DNA of 62,312 nt from JBMOKU01 sp049324315 (GCA_049324315.1 JBMOKU010000047.1:1-62312), one strand, 5' to 3'; shown: positions 28,925 to 38,335, numbered from the stretch's first letter. Translations and numbers: made by a program. The notes: a model not told the origin generated them from the sequence alone.

Positions 28925-29568
28925 TGATATCCTCCCTTTAATCCCAAAGGTATTTACCACATTAGCCTATCTTTGTTCCATATGTAGTTTAATACTGGAT
29001 AATGAGCTTCAAAGCTTATGCTTTTATGAGTATATCTCTGACCTTAATGATATCTTTGGGAGTTTTTCTAATGATAAGTAATAAATGGTGAAAACAAGCA
29101 CTAAATCTTTTTACCAAAAACACATAATAGAAAATGAAACATTGAGAAATTTGAGATATGACCAGATAGAAAGGCAACATAGAATATTCTTTGTCTGCGG
29201 TATCTTATAGAAGATGTTTTTTATCTTTCCTGTTGTATTATTAGTCAAAATACTGTTTCACATAAAAATCCAGTCAATGAAAATTACAATCTATACTTCA
29301 CCAACTGCCCCACGCTAAATAAAAAATCCCTCCTTTGTGATGATACAATTTTACCTTCATCTACCATTTTATTTTAGTTCAAAAGCTTAGTCAACAAATA
29401 TCTGAAAATTAATACAAATCAAATTTCTTTTACATATTCAAATTTGATAATAATTGTGTTTATGATATGGGTAGAAGCATACCTTAAAAGTACATAATGA
29501 GACATAACCATAAATTATTACGTTCTTTCAAATAAAATCCATTCCTATATATCACCATTAATTACTAC
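28925..29568. other. Long AT-rich intergenic region, no gene seen
   Basis: No frame with a ribosome binding site on either strand. It must hold the TAXI operon promoter. A 13-codon frame at 29277 on the plus strand resembles a glutaredoxin-like start but has no ribosome binding site. No riboswitch or repeat was recognised. Confidence 0.5.
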
Positions 29569-29608
29569 AAAAAAGCACTGCATTCACTACCCGAATACAA
29601 TGCTTTTT
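29569..29608 (-). terminator. Terminator of the beta-trefoil repeat gene
   Basis: AAAAAGCATTGTATTC pairs imperfectly with GAATGCAGTGCTTTTTT, with a T run, 22 bases past the stop. Confidence 0.85.
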
Positions 29609-29630
29609 ACTTAATCATAATTTTATCAAT

Positions 29631-31220
29631 TTATTTCTTTATCGTCACCGTTTGTGTCGGTCCATCCCAATCGACGTCACATCCAAGGTTTTCTACGATA
29701 AATCGCAAAGGTAACATGGTTCTTCCAGTGTCAGATAAGTATGGTGCCATATCGCTCTCCCTCTTTTTACCGTTTACTTCCCCTATTTTGCTGCCAATCC
29801 ATAGTTCCATGGTTGTACCTTTAAGATTAATCGTTACCTTTTGCTTAGACGCTTGCCAGCTGACACTCCCCCCCATTGCCTCTATAGCTGCTCGTATGGG
29901 CAAGAAAGTCCTTCCATTTTTTATGATCATGGCAGTACCTTTTCCAGGGTCTATCTCCCTCCGATTCCCGTCAATAGTCATGTACTTGCTTCCAACTTTA
30001 AGCATAATTGTGTTTTTTCCTAGCTTTGGTCTCACCGAAACTTCATTTGAAATAGGCCCCAATGTTTTGTCCTTATATACAGCCCTTAGGACATAATAAT
30101 AAGTGACGCCGTTTTCTACGTTTTTATCCTTATAAGATGTACCCACAATAGGGAAATCCGTTATGGGTGTACTTGATTGTTTCCCAGATGCTGTTCCTCT
30201 GTAAAGATTATATCCTACTATATTTGATGTGCTTCCTGTAATGCTCCATGTGAAAGATACACTATTATCACTGGATGATGCATTTAAGCGATATTCAATA
30301 GGATCATTTTTAACTTCATCAGCCAGTTTAAATATTGTATTGCTACGTATTTCTTCATACCTTGCTGAAATTCTGTTTCCATCTGAAGAATCAACACCAA
30401 GGAACATACCGTTATATGCTTTAATAGCAATCTTATCATTTCCCAGATAGTAAAGATTAAACTTTGACCAATCACTAACTTTGTCCACATCTGCTTTTAT
30501 TGTCCCGTCTTCCTTGTCTTTTACGCGTATATAGTGGCCATCATAAACTTGGAAAGTAACTTGCTTATTGGCATATTGCTGCAGCTCAAATTTCTCCCAA
30601 GTCCCAATTCTATCTCGGTTTGCTACGATTTCACTTCCACCGCCGTCTTCTGCACATACGTATTTATCATTGTATGCCTTCAATGCGATAACAGCAGATT
30701 TTTTTGTCTCCGGCAACTTTATGGTGCTTTTAACGAATTGAAATGTCTCCCATTCATTTATTTCTTCCCTATTAGCTACAAGGATTCCTCCGCCCCCATC
30801 TTCTGCACATACATAATACCCGTTATGTGCCTTTAGCGCTACTCTGTTTTTCCCTAAATCAACGATTTCAAAGGTCTCCCAGTCACCAATTTCTTTCCCT
30901 TTGGCATCAACCTCTCTTCCATTATCATTTTTAGCACGTATAAAACTTCCATTGTATGTTTTTAATGCAACGCTATCATTTCCTAGATCAATTATCTCAA
31001 ATGTTTCCCATTTGCCAATTTCTCTACGGTTTGCTACAACTTCCTTTCCTCCACCGTCTTCTGCACATACGTACTTACCGCTATATGTTTTGATAGCTAC
31101 AATCTCCGTATCTGTAGATGTCGTATAAGCATAACTTGAGGGAACCATCAAAACTGACAACATCACAAATATCGTAAAGAAAATGATGAAGAATTTAGAG
31201 AATTTTCTTTCAAACTTCAT
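29631..31220 (-). CDS. Secreted fascin-like beta-trefoil / FN3 / copper-amine-oxidase-N protein
   Basis: 529 residues. A signal peptide (to about 32, SSYAY) is followed by about six repeats of 38-45 residues with the pattern AxKTYxGKYVCAEDGGG ... IGxWETFEIxDLG (about 40-300). These look like fascin-type actin-crosslinker/beta-trefoil repeats used for carbohydrate or protein binding. An FN3-like module (about 310-395; YNLYRGTASGK, VTYYYVLRAV) and a C-terminal copper-amine-oxidase-N domain (about 405-529; GRTFLPIRAAIEAMGGSVSW; GRTMLPLRFIVENLG) follow. The latter name is historical: it is a surface module, not an oxidase. Probably an extracellular or wall-associated binding protein; no catalytic domain seen. 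Confidence 0.85.
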   Translation of the reverse strand: MKFERKFSKFFIIFFTIFVMLSVLMVPSSYAYTTSTDTEIVAIKTYSGKYVCAEDGGGKEVVANRREIGKWETFEIIDLGNDSVALKTYNGSFIRAKNDNGREVDAKGKEIGDWETFEIVDLGKNRVALKAHNGYYVCAEDGGGGILVANREEINEWETFQFVKSTIKLPETKKSAVIALKAYNDKYVCAEDGGGSEIVANRDRIGTWEKFELQQYANKQVTFQVYDGHYIRVKDKEDGTIKADVDKVSDWSKFNLYYLGNDKIAIKAYNGMFLGVDSSDGNRISARYEEIRSNTIFKLADEVKNDPIEYRLNASSSDNSVSFTWSITGSTSNIVGYNLYRGTASGKQSSTPITDFPIVGTSYKDKNVENGVTYYYVLRAVYKDKTLGPISNEVSVRPKLGKNTIMLKVGSKYMTIDGNRREIDPGKGTAMIIKNGRTFLPIRAAIEAMGGSVSWQASKQKVTINLKGTTMELWIGSKIGEVNGKKRESDMAPYLSDTGRTMLPLRFIVENLGCDVDWDGPTQTVTIKK

Positions 31221-31461
31221 AAAAATTTCATCTCCTTATAACGTTTCATTTAGGAATCAAGAACGGGCACTCGGTTTAAACTTTTACTAAGAATAGCTAT
31301 TCTCCTGGATTCCGTTATCATTATAAGTATAAGAATCATCAAATATTCGTCTTTTGCCTAACTGTAACTCAACTGTAAATTTATGTAATATGTTCTTAAT
31401 TATGTAATCTATTCTTAATATAAAGGTTACACCATTGAAATAAATACAAACTATGATTCGC

Positions 31462-31500
31462 AAAAAAAGAAAGATCATTATTGCATGACCCTTCTTTCTC
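31462..31500 (-). terminator. Terminator of the DEAD-box helicase gene
   Basis: An imperfect stem (AGAAAGAAGGGTCAT with ATGATCTTTCTTT) ends in a T run on the minus strand, 18 bases past the stop. Confidence 0.8.
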
Positions 31501-31517
31501 TTCTGTTATCTTAATAT

Positions 31518-32963
31518 TTATTTTATTGCTTTCTGAACCTTAACTTTCTTTCCCTTAATCGTTGTATCTTGAAGAGATCTTAATACAAGGCTTCCCTTAC
31601 CGTAAAGTATATCAACATAGGAAATGTTGTCTTGCACATCGATGATTCCAATATCATCTGCGCTGACTCCTTCAATATTCGTGATAGCTCCCACAATATC
31701 TCCGGCCCTTACCTTCTTCTTTCTCCCAGCATTGATATAAATCTTTGTAATCTCTTTATTCAGTGCAGCACTTCTATCGATCTTTTTCTTTTGATCCGCT
31801 TTTGTTTTTGTTTCAAATCTTGCCTTTCCATGTAGAATTTCCTCTTCAGAAGGTAATTCTACACGGATCAATTCAAGACCAATATATTCCTCGATTCCAC
31901 TTAATAATCTGGATTCACGAGTACTAACCAGGGTAATAGCTTTTCCCTTGCTGGCTGCCCGTCCAGTCCTTCCAATGCGATGCACATAGCTTTCTTTTTC
32001 TACAGGTACATCATAATTTATAACATGGGTTATTTCTTCTATGTGAGTTCCCCTAGCCGCTACATCGGTAGCAATCAGGAATTGAAATTCTCCCTTTTTA
32101 AAGGATTTCATGGTGTCTAGTCTATCTTCTTGTTCCATCCCTCCATGCAGTCCATAACAGGAAAAGCCTCTAGATTTCATTTTTTGAGTTAAACCATGAA
32201 CTGCTTCTTTGGTATTACAGAAAATGATACCACTTTCAGGATTTTCAACATAAATGATATTTTGAAGGAGATTAAATTTTCTATCCTCCTCAATCTCATA
32301 GTATACTTGCTGAATATTCTCAGTAATAAGACTTTCAGGCGTAACTTCTATTTTATACGGATTGATCATGTATTTCTCACATAATGCCTCTATTCTTTCG
32401 GGCATTGTTGCCGAAAATAACATCGTCACCCTATCATGGGGCAGTGTTTTTATGATTGCTTCTATCTGGTCAATAAAACCCATATCCATCATTTTATCAG
32501 CTTCATCGATAATCAGGTATTTTATCTCAGACATATCAGCATTTTTATTCTCAATATGATCTAACGTTCTACCTGGCGTACCAACAATAACATGGATTCT
32601 CTGCCTCAGCTCACGAAGCTGAACTTCCATGGCCTGTTTGCCAAATACAGCCGTACATCTTATTTTTTTAAATCTGCCTATGTTTGAAATATCTTCTTTT
32701 ATTTGTACCGCCAACTCTCTGGTTGGTGAAAGCACCAATACTTGCGGTTTATTGTTTTCCAATTCAATTCTCTCACAGATCGGTATAGCAAATGATGCGG
32801 TTTTTCCACTACCGGTCTGCGATTTAACAATAATATCTTTATCTTCAAGAGCAAGGGGAATAACTTTCTCCTGAACTTGGGATGGATTTTCATACCCCAG
32901 TTTTTCTAATACTTGCAGCATTTTCTCACTTAATCCAAAATGTCGAAAACCAATATTTCCCAT
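31518..32963 (-). CDS. dbpA: DEAD-box ATP-dependent RNA helicase, DbpA/YxiN-like
   Basis: About 481 residues from the ATG at 32963, set by GAGG; an upstream in-frame ATG lacks a site. Helicase motifs in order: SQTGSGKTASFAIP, PTRELAVQI, GTPGRT, DEAD, SATMPE, HRIGRTGRA. A C-terminal DbpA RNA-binding domain (about 405-481; IYINAGRKKKVRAGDIVGAI) matches YxiN/DbpA, which recognise hairpin 92 of 23S rRNA during large-subunit assembly. Length fits YxiN. Monocistronic. Confidence 0.92.
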   Translation of the reverse strand: MGNIGFRHFGLSEKMLQVLEKLGYENPSQVQEKVIPLALEDKDIIVKSQTGSGKTASFAIPICERIELENNKPQVLVLSPTRELAVQIKEDISNIGRFKKIRCTAVFGKQAMEVQLRELRQRIHVIVGTPGRTLDHIENKNADMSEIKYLIIDEADKMMDMGFIDQIEAIIKTLPHDRVTMLFSATMPERIEALCEKYMINPYKIEVTPESLITENIQQVYYEIEEDRKFNLLQNIIYVENPESGIIFCNTKEAVHGLTQKMKSRGFSCYGLHGGMEQEDRLDTMKSFKKGEFQFLIATDVAARGTHIEEITHVINYDVPVEKESYVHRIGRTGRAASKGKAITLVSTRESRLLSGIEEYIGLELIRVELPSEEEILHGKARFETKTKADQKKKIDRSAALNKEITKIYINAGRKKKVRAGDIVGAITNIEGVSADDIGIIDVQDNISYVDILYGKGSLVLRSLQDTTIKGKKVKVQKAIK

Positions 32964-33058
32964 TTCATTCAACCTCGTATTCATTTTTTTTATAACACAT
33001 AGGAAATTATGAACATTAAAAAACGGTGAATAACTTCATAATTTCCATTATGTGTTTC

Positions 33059-33100
33059 AAAAAAGTCTTCCTTAGAAATCTTCCAGCAAAAGACTTTTTT
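33059..33100 (-). terminator. Terminator of the ornithine cyclodeaminase gene
   Basis: AAAAAAGTCTT and AAGACTTTTTT bracket a 20-nt loop containing a smaller stem, with T runs on both sides. It shares a near-identical flank with the hairpin at 60375-60415. Confidence 0.82.
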
Positions 33101-33170
33101 ATTATCTTGCGCTTTCTTTACCAAAAGTATGTTTTGATTTGATTGCTATTAGACTTTTACCTTGTTTTCG

Positions 33171-34262
33171 TTACTTATTTTCTAAAAGCTGGTTCTTTAA
33201 TTTATACAAGAAGTCTTGTATATTGGCCACAATGGTTGTTACTTCTAGCGTCCCGCGATCTCTTAATTTATTTAATACAAATTCAGAAACGTCTATGGCA
33301 TAAATGAATACAGGTCTGACTTCTCCATCAATGACAGTATAAGATGGTGTCAGGTTTCCTGTGGCGATGGTATGGAGCTGGGTTGCCAAACAGATAACGG
33401 TGGTAGCTTTCTTAACGTGATTTCTCATGGCATCTTGAGCCTCGTATACATCTGAAAACACGCTTGGAAGCGGTCCATCATCCCTTATGGACCCCGCAAG
33501 TACAAATGGAACATTATTTTTGACACAAGCGTGCATTACTCCATCTTTAATAATATTTTCCTCAATTAATTTCTCAATCCTCCCCGCTCTTCTTGCACGA
33601 TTAATTGCATCAAGATGATGATAATGTCCGTTAGGCTTTGAATCCTGATGACAGATATCTTGTCCCAAGGCTGTTTGAAATAGCGCACCCTCTAAATCGT
33701 GGGTAGCAACAGCGTTTCCGCCAAATATTCCATGGGCAAAACCGTTTTCTATCAAAGATGCCATGGCGGCGCGAGATTTATAGTCAAAAACTACAGCAGG
33801 CCCAAGAACCCAGATGATATGTCCATGTTCTTTCTCATATTTCAACAGCTGGCTTAATTTTTCATAATCCTTTGAAAATGCAGTCTCTCTTGATCTTCCA
33901 CTCCTGAATGAAAACACATCGTTTTGCTTGCTTTCCTCTAGAAAGCCAGTATCATACAGATATATACCTTCACTTCCATCTTCTGTTCTCCCTACGATGA
34001 CGCGGTCTCCAATTTCTAAGTTTCTAAACTCTTTTACAATAATTTTATCATCTTTCAATACTACTGGGACACAATCCATTCGGGCTTGCTCCAGTAATAC
34101 CCATTGATCATTTATTTTAAAATACTCTGGATAAACAGAAGTTGCATGATAGTTTTCCGGTGCAACTCCTTTCAACATAACGGGCTCAATTTTTGCATTA
34201 GGGGCCAACCTGAATTTCTCATCGTTAAAATTAGGTTTTTTATACTTAGGCATCTGAAACAT
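33171..34262 (-). CDS. Archaeal-type ornithine cyclodeaminase (TIGR00300/LOR-SDH family)
   Basis: About 363 residues from the ATG at 34262, seven bases after AAGGAG. The whole protein matches the TIGR00300 pattern: an N-terminal LOR/SDH domain (YPEYFKINDQWVLLEQARMD), then an NAD-binding region (GPAVVFDYKSRAAMASLI; GGNAVATHDLEGALF). The Methanococcus homologue (MMP1218) was shown to be an ornithine cyclodeaminase, turning ornithine into proline and ammonia with NAD; I transfer this by family. Bacteria more often use a different OCD family. A T-box precedes it (34321-34555), with a specifier I read as a proline codon, which fits proline-starvation control of a proline-forming enzyme. Confidence 0.82.
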   Translation of the reverse strand: MFQMPKYKKPNFNDEKFRLAPNAKIEPVMLKGVAPENYHATSVYPEYFKINDQWVLLEQARMDCVPVVLKDDKIIVKEFRNLEIGDRVIVGRTEDGSEGIYLYDTGFLEESKQNDVFSFRSGRSRETAFSKDYEKLSQLLKYEKEHGHIIWVLGPAVVFDYKSRAAMASLIENGFAHGIFGGNAVATHDLEGALFQTALGQDICHQDSKPNGHYHHLDAINRARRAGRIEKLIEENIIKDGVMHACVKNNVPFVLAGSIRDDGPLPSVFSDVYEAQDAMRNHVKKATTVICLATQLHTIATGNLTPSYTVIDGEVRPVFIYAIDVSEFVLNKLRDRGTLEVTTIVANIQDFLYKLKNQLLENK

Positions 34263-34320
34263 AGGGTCACTCCTTTTCTTGATCTTTTGCACTTGTAATG
34301 TTTTGTATTTTTCTAGACAA

Positions 34321-34555
34321 ATAAAAAAGCCCTCATCTCATAAGAGACGAGAACTTGCCCGCGGTACCACTCTTGTTAGTCTTGATTGACTCCCTCAACC
34401 TAATCGTAACGTGATTAGAAACGCAATGACTCATCGCCATTAGCTCAAGAGCGGGTTCAAAAAGCTAGTTTATAGATCTCTCACCAACGACCTACTCTCT
34501 GTAAAACGTTACTTTTCTACTATTCTCCATCATTGCTTCTTTGATTTTTGCATTT
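34321..34555 (-). ncRNA. T-box leader, probably tRNA-Pro sensing
   Basis: On the minus strand: stem-I features AGAGAGTAGGTCGTTGGTGAG (34500-34480 region), a specifier loop GAACCCGCTCTTGAG (34458-34444), and the hallmark T-box AGAGTGGTACCGCGGGC (34373-34357). A terminator follows (CTCGTCTC/GAGATGAG then T run, 34323-34352). Aligned on the usual GAA-codon-NNNCTTGAG layout, the specifier is CCC, a proline codon, at 34455-34453. The antiterminator UGGU would pair with a tRNA whose discriminator base is A, as in tRNA-Pro. CCG or an arginine CGC in another register cannot be excluded. Confidence 0.9.
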
Positions 34556-34775
34556 TCATCATATTTTACATGATAATGTAAGTTTGGTCAATTTATTAGC
34601 ATAATTTTTTTATAAAAAAAAACTAATGCGCTAAGGTCAAAATAACAGAGGTAAATAAATATTCATACGTCTGTATTGTCAATCCCAAAAGAAACAATAT
34701 AGCAAATCATTTCATATATTGGAATAAATAAGAAAGTATCATATAAATTACTAATTAATTCTTGGAGGCGTTTAA

Positions 34776-35396
34776 ATGGATATTCGGTCATATACAAAAT
34801 ATATTAAAGATTTAGATATAAACATAGATGACTGCGAATTTCTTGGCGAGGGCCATAATGGAATCGTTTATCGACTTCCAGAAGATAAAGTAATCAAGAT
34901 TTGTTTTACGGAAGTGCGGTGCTTGAAGGAGTATTCTATCCTCCGTAGAGTTAATAACAGCGAATATTTCCCTCGTGTCTATGGAATGTCTAGAAACTAT
35001 ATGATAAGGGACTACGTGAATGGCGTGAACCTTAAGGATTATATTCGTGATCATGGTATGAGCAAGGATCTTGCAATAAGAATCATGGATTTGATAGAAG
35101 AATTCAAGAAGCTCAAGTTCTTGAAAGAAGATGTACGATGTAAAGACATCTTTGTTCAACCAAACGGTTCATTGATGGTTATTGACCCTAAGAGATTCTA
35201 TACGAAAAAAAGGGATTTCCCAAGACATTTATCAAAGGGGCTCTACAAGCTTGGTGTATTAGAAACGTTTTTGTCCTTTGTTAAAGAAGAAAGACCTTCC
35301 CTTTATGCCCAGTGGCATAAAAGCATTGATGCGTATATTACACAAAAGAAAAAAGAATATCTAGCCCAATCAAATCACCAAAAGCATTTCGGTTAA
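34776..35396 (+). CDS. Degenerate protein-kinase-fold protein
   Basis: 206 residues, start behind TTGGAGGCG. A glycine-rich loop (GEGHNGIVYRL, about 23-33) and VIKICF with the ATP-contacting lysine are present. The hinge (YMIRDYVNGVNLKDYI) is clear. The catalytic loop is CKDIFVQPNG in place of HRDxxxxN, and DFG is replaced by IDPKRF, so phosphotransfer may be weak or absent. It resembles the small Bacillus YrzF-type kinases. Basic C-terminal tail; cytoplasmic; alone on the plus strand between the T-box and the hflKC operon. Function unknown. Confidence 0.8.
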   Translation: MDIRSYTKYIKDLDINIDDCEFLGEGHNGIVYRLPEDKVIKICFTEVRCLKEYSILRRVNNSEYFPRVYGMSRNYMIRDYVNGVNLKDYIRDHGMSKDLAIRIMDLIEEFKKLKFLKEDVRCKDIFVQPNGSLMVIDPKRFYTKKRDFPRHLSKGLYKLGVLETFLSFVKEERPSLYAQWHKSIDAYITQKKKEYLAQSNHQKHFG

Positions 35397-35534
35397 ACCA
35401 AGTATGACGATTAGAGGTGCTTCCTTTAATCTCAGTCCAAATCATATGCCATTGTCGTTCACTATCCCTAAATAATTGTTTTATACATGGACACAATCCT
35501 TGGTTTTACAAAGTTAATAGACCTGAGACAATGT

Positions 35535-35569
35535 ACAAACGGGCTAAAAGGAAGCTTTAGCCCGTTTGT
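35535..35569. terminator. Perfect hairpin between convergent genes
   Basis: ACAAACGGGCTAAA and its exact complement form a 14-bp stem with a 7-nt loop. There is no long U run on either side, but its place between the kinase-like gene and hflC suggests a shared end. Confidence 0.7.
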
Positions 35570-35597
35570 CTGATTCCCATAAACATATCTCGTAAGT

Positions 35598-36608
35598 TTA
35601 TTGTCCACTGCTAAATATTCTTAAGATTTCATTGTTCTTGTCAAGATAGATCGTTGTATCGCTGTCGATACTATTCTCATAGGTCTTAAGTGTTCGTAAA
35701 AACTCATAAAATTCAGGATCTTTACTAAAGGCTTCCGAGTAAATTTTTAAAGCTTCTGCATCTGCCTCTCCTCTGATACGTTCACTTTCTTCGATAGCTG
35801 CGCCAATTAACTCTTTCTTTTCACGATCCGTAGCAGCAACTACCTTATTGTACTCCTCATCACCTTCACTTCTTATTTGCTGAGCTATGGCCTGACGCTC
35901 TTTTATCATCTTGTCATAAGTTGACGCGATATTTGCTGGAGGTAATAGGGTTCTATGAATCTCGATATCATCAACCTCTATTCCATATTGTGCAATTTTC
36001 TCATTTAATTCTTGTTTGCTTTCGTCTAATTCTTTGTACAGCCTTTCCTTGTTTGTTAGAAATTCTTCACTAGGCAGTTTGTTGATCTTTTTGATTATTA
36101 CTGGATAAATCAAGTTATCTAAAGTAGCATTTGCTTTGCTGAAACTTCCCATACTGACTTCAAACAATCCGGGATGCGTAACTTTGTACTGCGAGAAGAA
36201 TTTAACCATGTACTGCCTTTTGTCTCCGGTCGTTACAAGTTCTTCTGTGGACTCATAAGTAATTAATTTACTTGTATATGGGTTAATATCTTGGATAAAA
36301 GGTATCTTGAAAAACAGTCCCTTATCTTTTACGATCTCCATATCTTTAAAATCTGGTTTTAAAGCATTCTGAATATCAACTGCTGTGTTGTCCTTACTTA
36401 CAATGATTTTGTTCATATTTCCCAGTGTCTTTACAACAACCGTAGTAGATTCATCCACCGCAAATGTACACAAATTGAATAGAATAATGAACCCGAACAT
36501 TACGAGTACAACACTTAATGCTTTTTTTTCAAAATGAAAGTGAGTTAGAATTTGACTCATATCTATATTTATGTTACTTAGTTTTGCTCCTACTTTATGA
36601 ATTTTCAT
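35598..36608 (-). CDS. hflC: HflC-like SPFH membrane protein
   Basis: About 336 residues from the ATG at 36608, seven bases after AGGGGG. One N-terminal membrane helix (about 30-55, VVLVMFGFIILFNL), then an SPFH/band-7 domain and a charged helical region (IRSEGDEEYNKVVAATDREKK). The end, YSEAFSKDPEFYEFLRTL, is the HflC signature. With HflK it forms a large membrane cage around the FtsH protease and modulates it. The N-terminus is longer than in E. coli HflC. It follows hflK by 68 bases in a two-gene operon. Confidence 0.88.
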   Translation of the reverse strand: MKIHKVGAKLSNINIDMSQILTHFHFEKKALSVVLVMFGFIILFNLCTFAVDESTTVVVKTLGNMNKIIVSKDNTAVDIQNALKPDFKDMEIVKDKGLFFKIPFIQDINPYTSKLITYESTEELVTTGDKRQYMVKFFSQYKVTHPGLFEVSMGSFSKANATLDNLIYPVIIKKINKLPSEEFLTNKERLYKELDESKQELNEKIAQYGIEVDDIEIHRTLLPPANIASTYDKMIKERQAIAQQIRSEGDEEYNKVVAATDREKKELIGAAIEESERIRGEADAEALKIYSEAFSKDPEFYEFLRTLKTYENSIDSDTTIYLDKNNEILRIFSSGQ

Positions 36609-36676
36609 TGCATTGCCCCCTTGTTTCTGTTGGTCTTGATTCTGAAGGATGTTTGTCACTATGCGAGATCTCCATC

Positions 36677-37603
36677 CTAATTTCCCATTGGAATATATTT
36701 TATGGCGCCGTCTTGAATGTCAACAATATATTTGTTCTTTGCATTTTTCAAAACTTTTTCCATTGTCTCAAGGTACAATCTTTTCTTCGTCCCAGTAGGT
36801 GCCACCTTGTATTGTTCATAAACTTGTAAAAAGTTTGCAATATCCCCTTTTGCCTGCCCTAATTTTTCTGATTTATATCCTTTTGCATCCTCTACCATCT
36901 TATATGCTTCAGCTCTTGCTTCAGGGATTATAGAATTCTTGTATTTATTAGCTTCTTCCAATCTTCCGCTTTTCTCGTTTTTGGCATTGTTTACATCATC
37001 ATAAGCCGCTTTGACTTCACCTGGTACACTGATGTTTTGGATTTCTACGTTCACCACTTCTATTCCTAGACCATATTCGTTAACCTTCTTTCGAATCTCC
37101 GGCAAAATCTCTGCTGATATTACTTCTTTGTTAAGCAAGGCGTCATCTAAGCTCTTGTTTTGAACATTACGTCGGATTACACTTTCCAGTGCAAGCCGCA
37201 GTGTCCCTATTTGATCATCAACTTTATAATGGTAATCATAAATATTTCCTATTTTATATTGTAGGATGAGCTCTCCATTTACAATATAGCTTCCTTTGGT
37301 CAGCAGCAAGGATTCCGCTTGATTGTCAGTATATCCCAATTTAATGGATTTAGTATTTTGGTTCCTTTCTTCTTCGTGTGATATAAATCCATATTCTAAC
37401 TGATGTAATTCTTCAGTATTGTATTTAATAATACGGTCAACAAAGGGTAATTTAACTTTTAGCCCTGTTGTAGCTTCTACTTTTATGTTTTCTCCAAATC
37501 GCACAACTAAAGCTTTCTCTCCTGTCTTTACAATGTACCAGCAGTTTGAGACTAGGATTATCCCTAGAATGACGTATAAAATGATTTTGGGTTTTGCTTT
37601 CAT
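36677..37603 (-). CDS. hflK: HflK-like SPFH membrane protein
   Basis: 308 residues, start behind GAGGGGG. An N-terminal helix (about 5-25) precedes TGEKALVVRFGEN, the start of the SPFH domain. ESVIRRNVQNKSLDDALLNKE and a coiled-coil segment with AEAYKMVEDAKGYK resemble HflK. It lacks the long Gly/Pro-rich N-terminal tail of Proteobacterial HflK. First gene of the operon, with HflC next; together they should control FtsH-dependent membrane-protein quality control. Confidence 0.87.
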   Translation of the reverse strand: MKAKPKIILYVILGIILVSNCWYIVKTGEKALVVRFGENIKVEATTGLKVKLPFVDRIIKYNTEELHQLEYGFISHEEERNQNTKSIKLGYTDNQAESLLLTKGSYIVNGELILQYKIGNIYDYHYKVDDQIGTLRLALESVIRRNVQNKSLDDALLNKEVISAEILPEIRKKVNEYGLGIEVVNVEIQNISVPGEVKAAYDDVNNAKNEKSGRLEEANKYKNSIIPEARAEAYKMVEDAKGYKSEKLGQAKGDIANFLQVYEQYKVAPTGTKKRLYLETMEKVLKNAKNKYIVDIQDGAIKYIPMGN

Positions 37604-37923
37604 GTATCTTCCCCCTCTTGATGAAATAAGTTTTGAGTCATGGGTGCAGTTCTATTTGACTCCATACTTTTACATGAACAGAAGACGTTTCACAAACATC
37701 CCATAGAAAAAATGATATTGTTTGCCCCCATGGTAATAACTTCATATTATAAATAAATATTTCCATTTATTCTAACATATACCTTACAAAAACACAAACC
37801 TTGCCTAAATTTGGAAAATTTTCTCACACTAAACGATTCCATAAATGTACAATCCTTTCAGAAAAAATACTCACTTTTACACCTTACTTCATATATTAAA
37901 AGTAACAGAGGGAGGGTGTTGTC
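37604..37923. other. Intergenic region between divergent genes
   Basis: About 320 bases containing the promoters of hflKC (minus) and the small cysteine-rich gene (plus). No repeats or structured leader recognised. Confidence 0.45.
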
Positions 37924-38319
37924 ATGAAACAATATTGTGATATGATCATTGAAGATGCATATTTAGGTGGGGAAATGCTGCATTCCAGCTCAAAATGTAG
38001 GAATTGGATATATAAAGTAATCTTTGCTGGGGCAGAAAAAATGGGATGTCAATGGAAAGTCAACTTTATACTATCCTTTATTTGTACTGCAAACACACAA
38101 GATCGTGGGTGCGGCGGGGCCTCCAGTTCCAATATGTATGTTACTGCAGGACCAGGTCAAAGCATTCGATTCGAACGTTACCTTGGTGTCAGTAAAAAAG
38201 AAACCGTTGATCACGGTCATGGTAACTACGAATTATGCGACCGCTTCTTTCCAGTGAAATGTGTTAAACTCCTTGAAATTGAGACTGATCACATAAAGTA
38301 TGAAATTTGCTTCAGTTAG
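37924..38319 (+). CDS. Small cysteine-rich orphan protein
   Basis: 131 residues with a strong start (GGAGGGTGTTGTC). Seven cysteines (about 5, 26, 38, 54, 63, 105, 112) and a central glycine/serine-rich stretch DRGCGGASSSN; no signal peptide or clear membrane helix. I do not recognise the family. The high cysteine content suggests metal binding or disulfide chemistry, which is inference only. It converges tightly on the CapA-like gene (16-base gap) without an obvious terminator. Confidence 0.6.
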   Translation: MKQYCDMIIEDAYLGGEMLHSSSKCRNWIYKVIFAGAEKMGCQWKVNFILSFICTANTQDRGCGGASSSNMYVTAGPGQSIRFERYLGVSKKETVDHGHGNYELCDRFFPVKCVKLLEIETDHIKYEICFS

Positions 38320-38335
38320 AATAAATTTTTGACCC

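Noticed and set aside
29277..29318. Short plus-strand frame MKITIYTSPTAPR resembling a glutaredoxin start
   Set aside because: Only 13 codons, no ribosome binding site, and the CxxC cysteines are missing; most likely chance.
31287..31478. 63-codon minus-strand frame between the helicase and repeat-protein genes
   Set aside because: It overlaps the terminator hairpin and lacks a ribosome binding site and recognisable composition.
35598..37603. Reading the two SPFH genes as flotillin or stomatin
   Set aside because: Gene pairing and the HflC end motif YSEAFSKDPEFYEFL fit HflK-HflC better.
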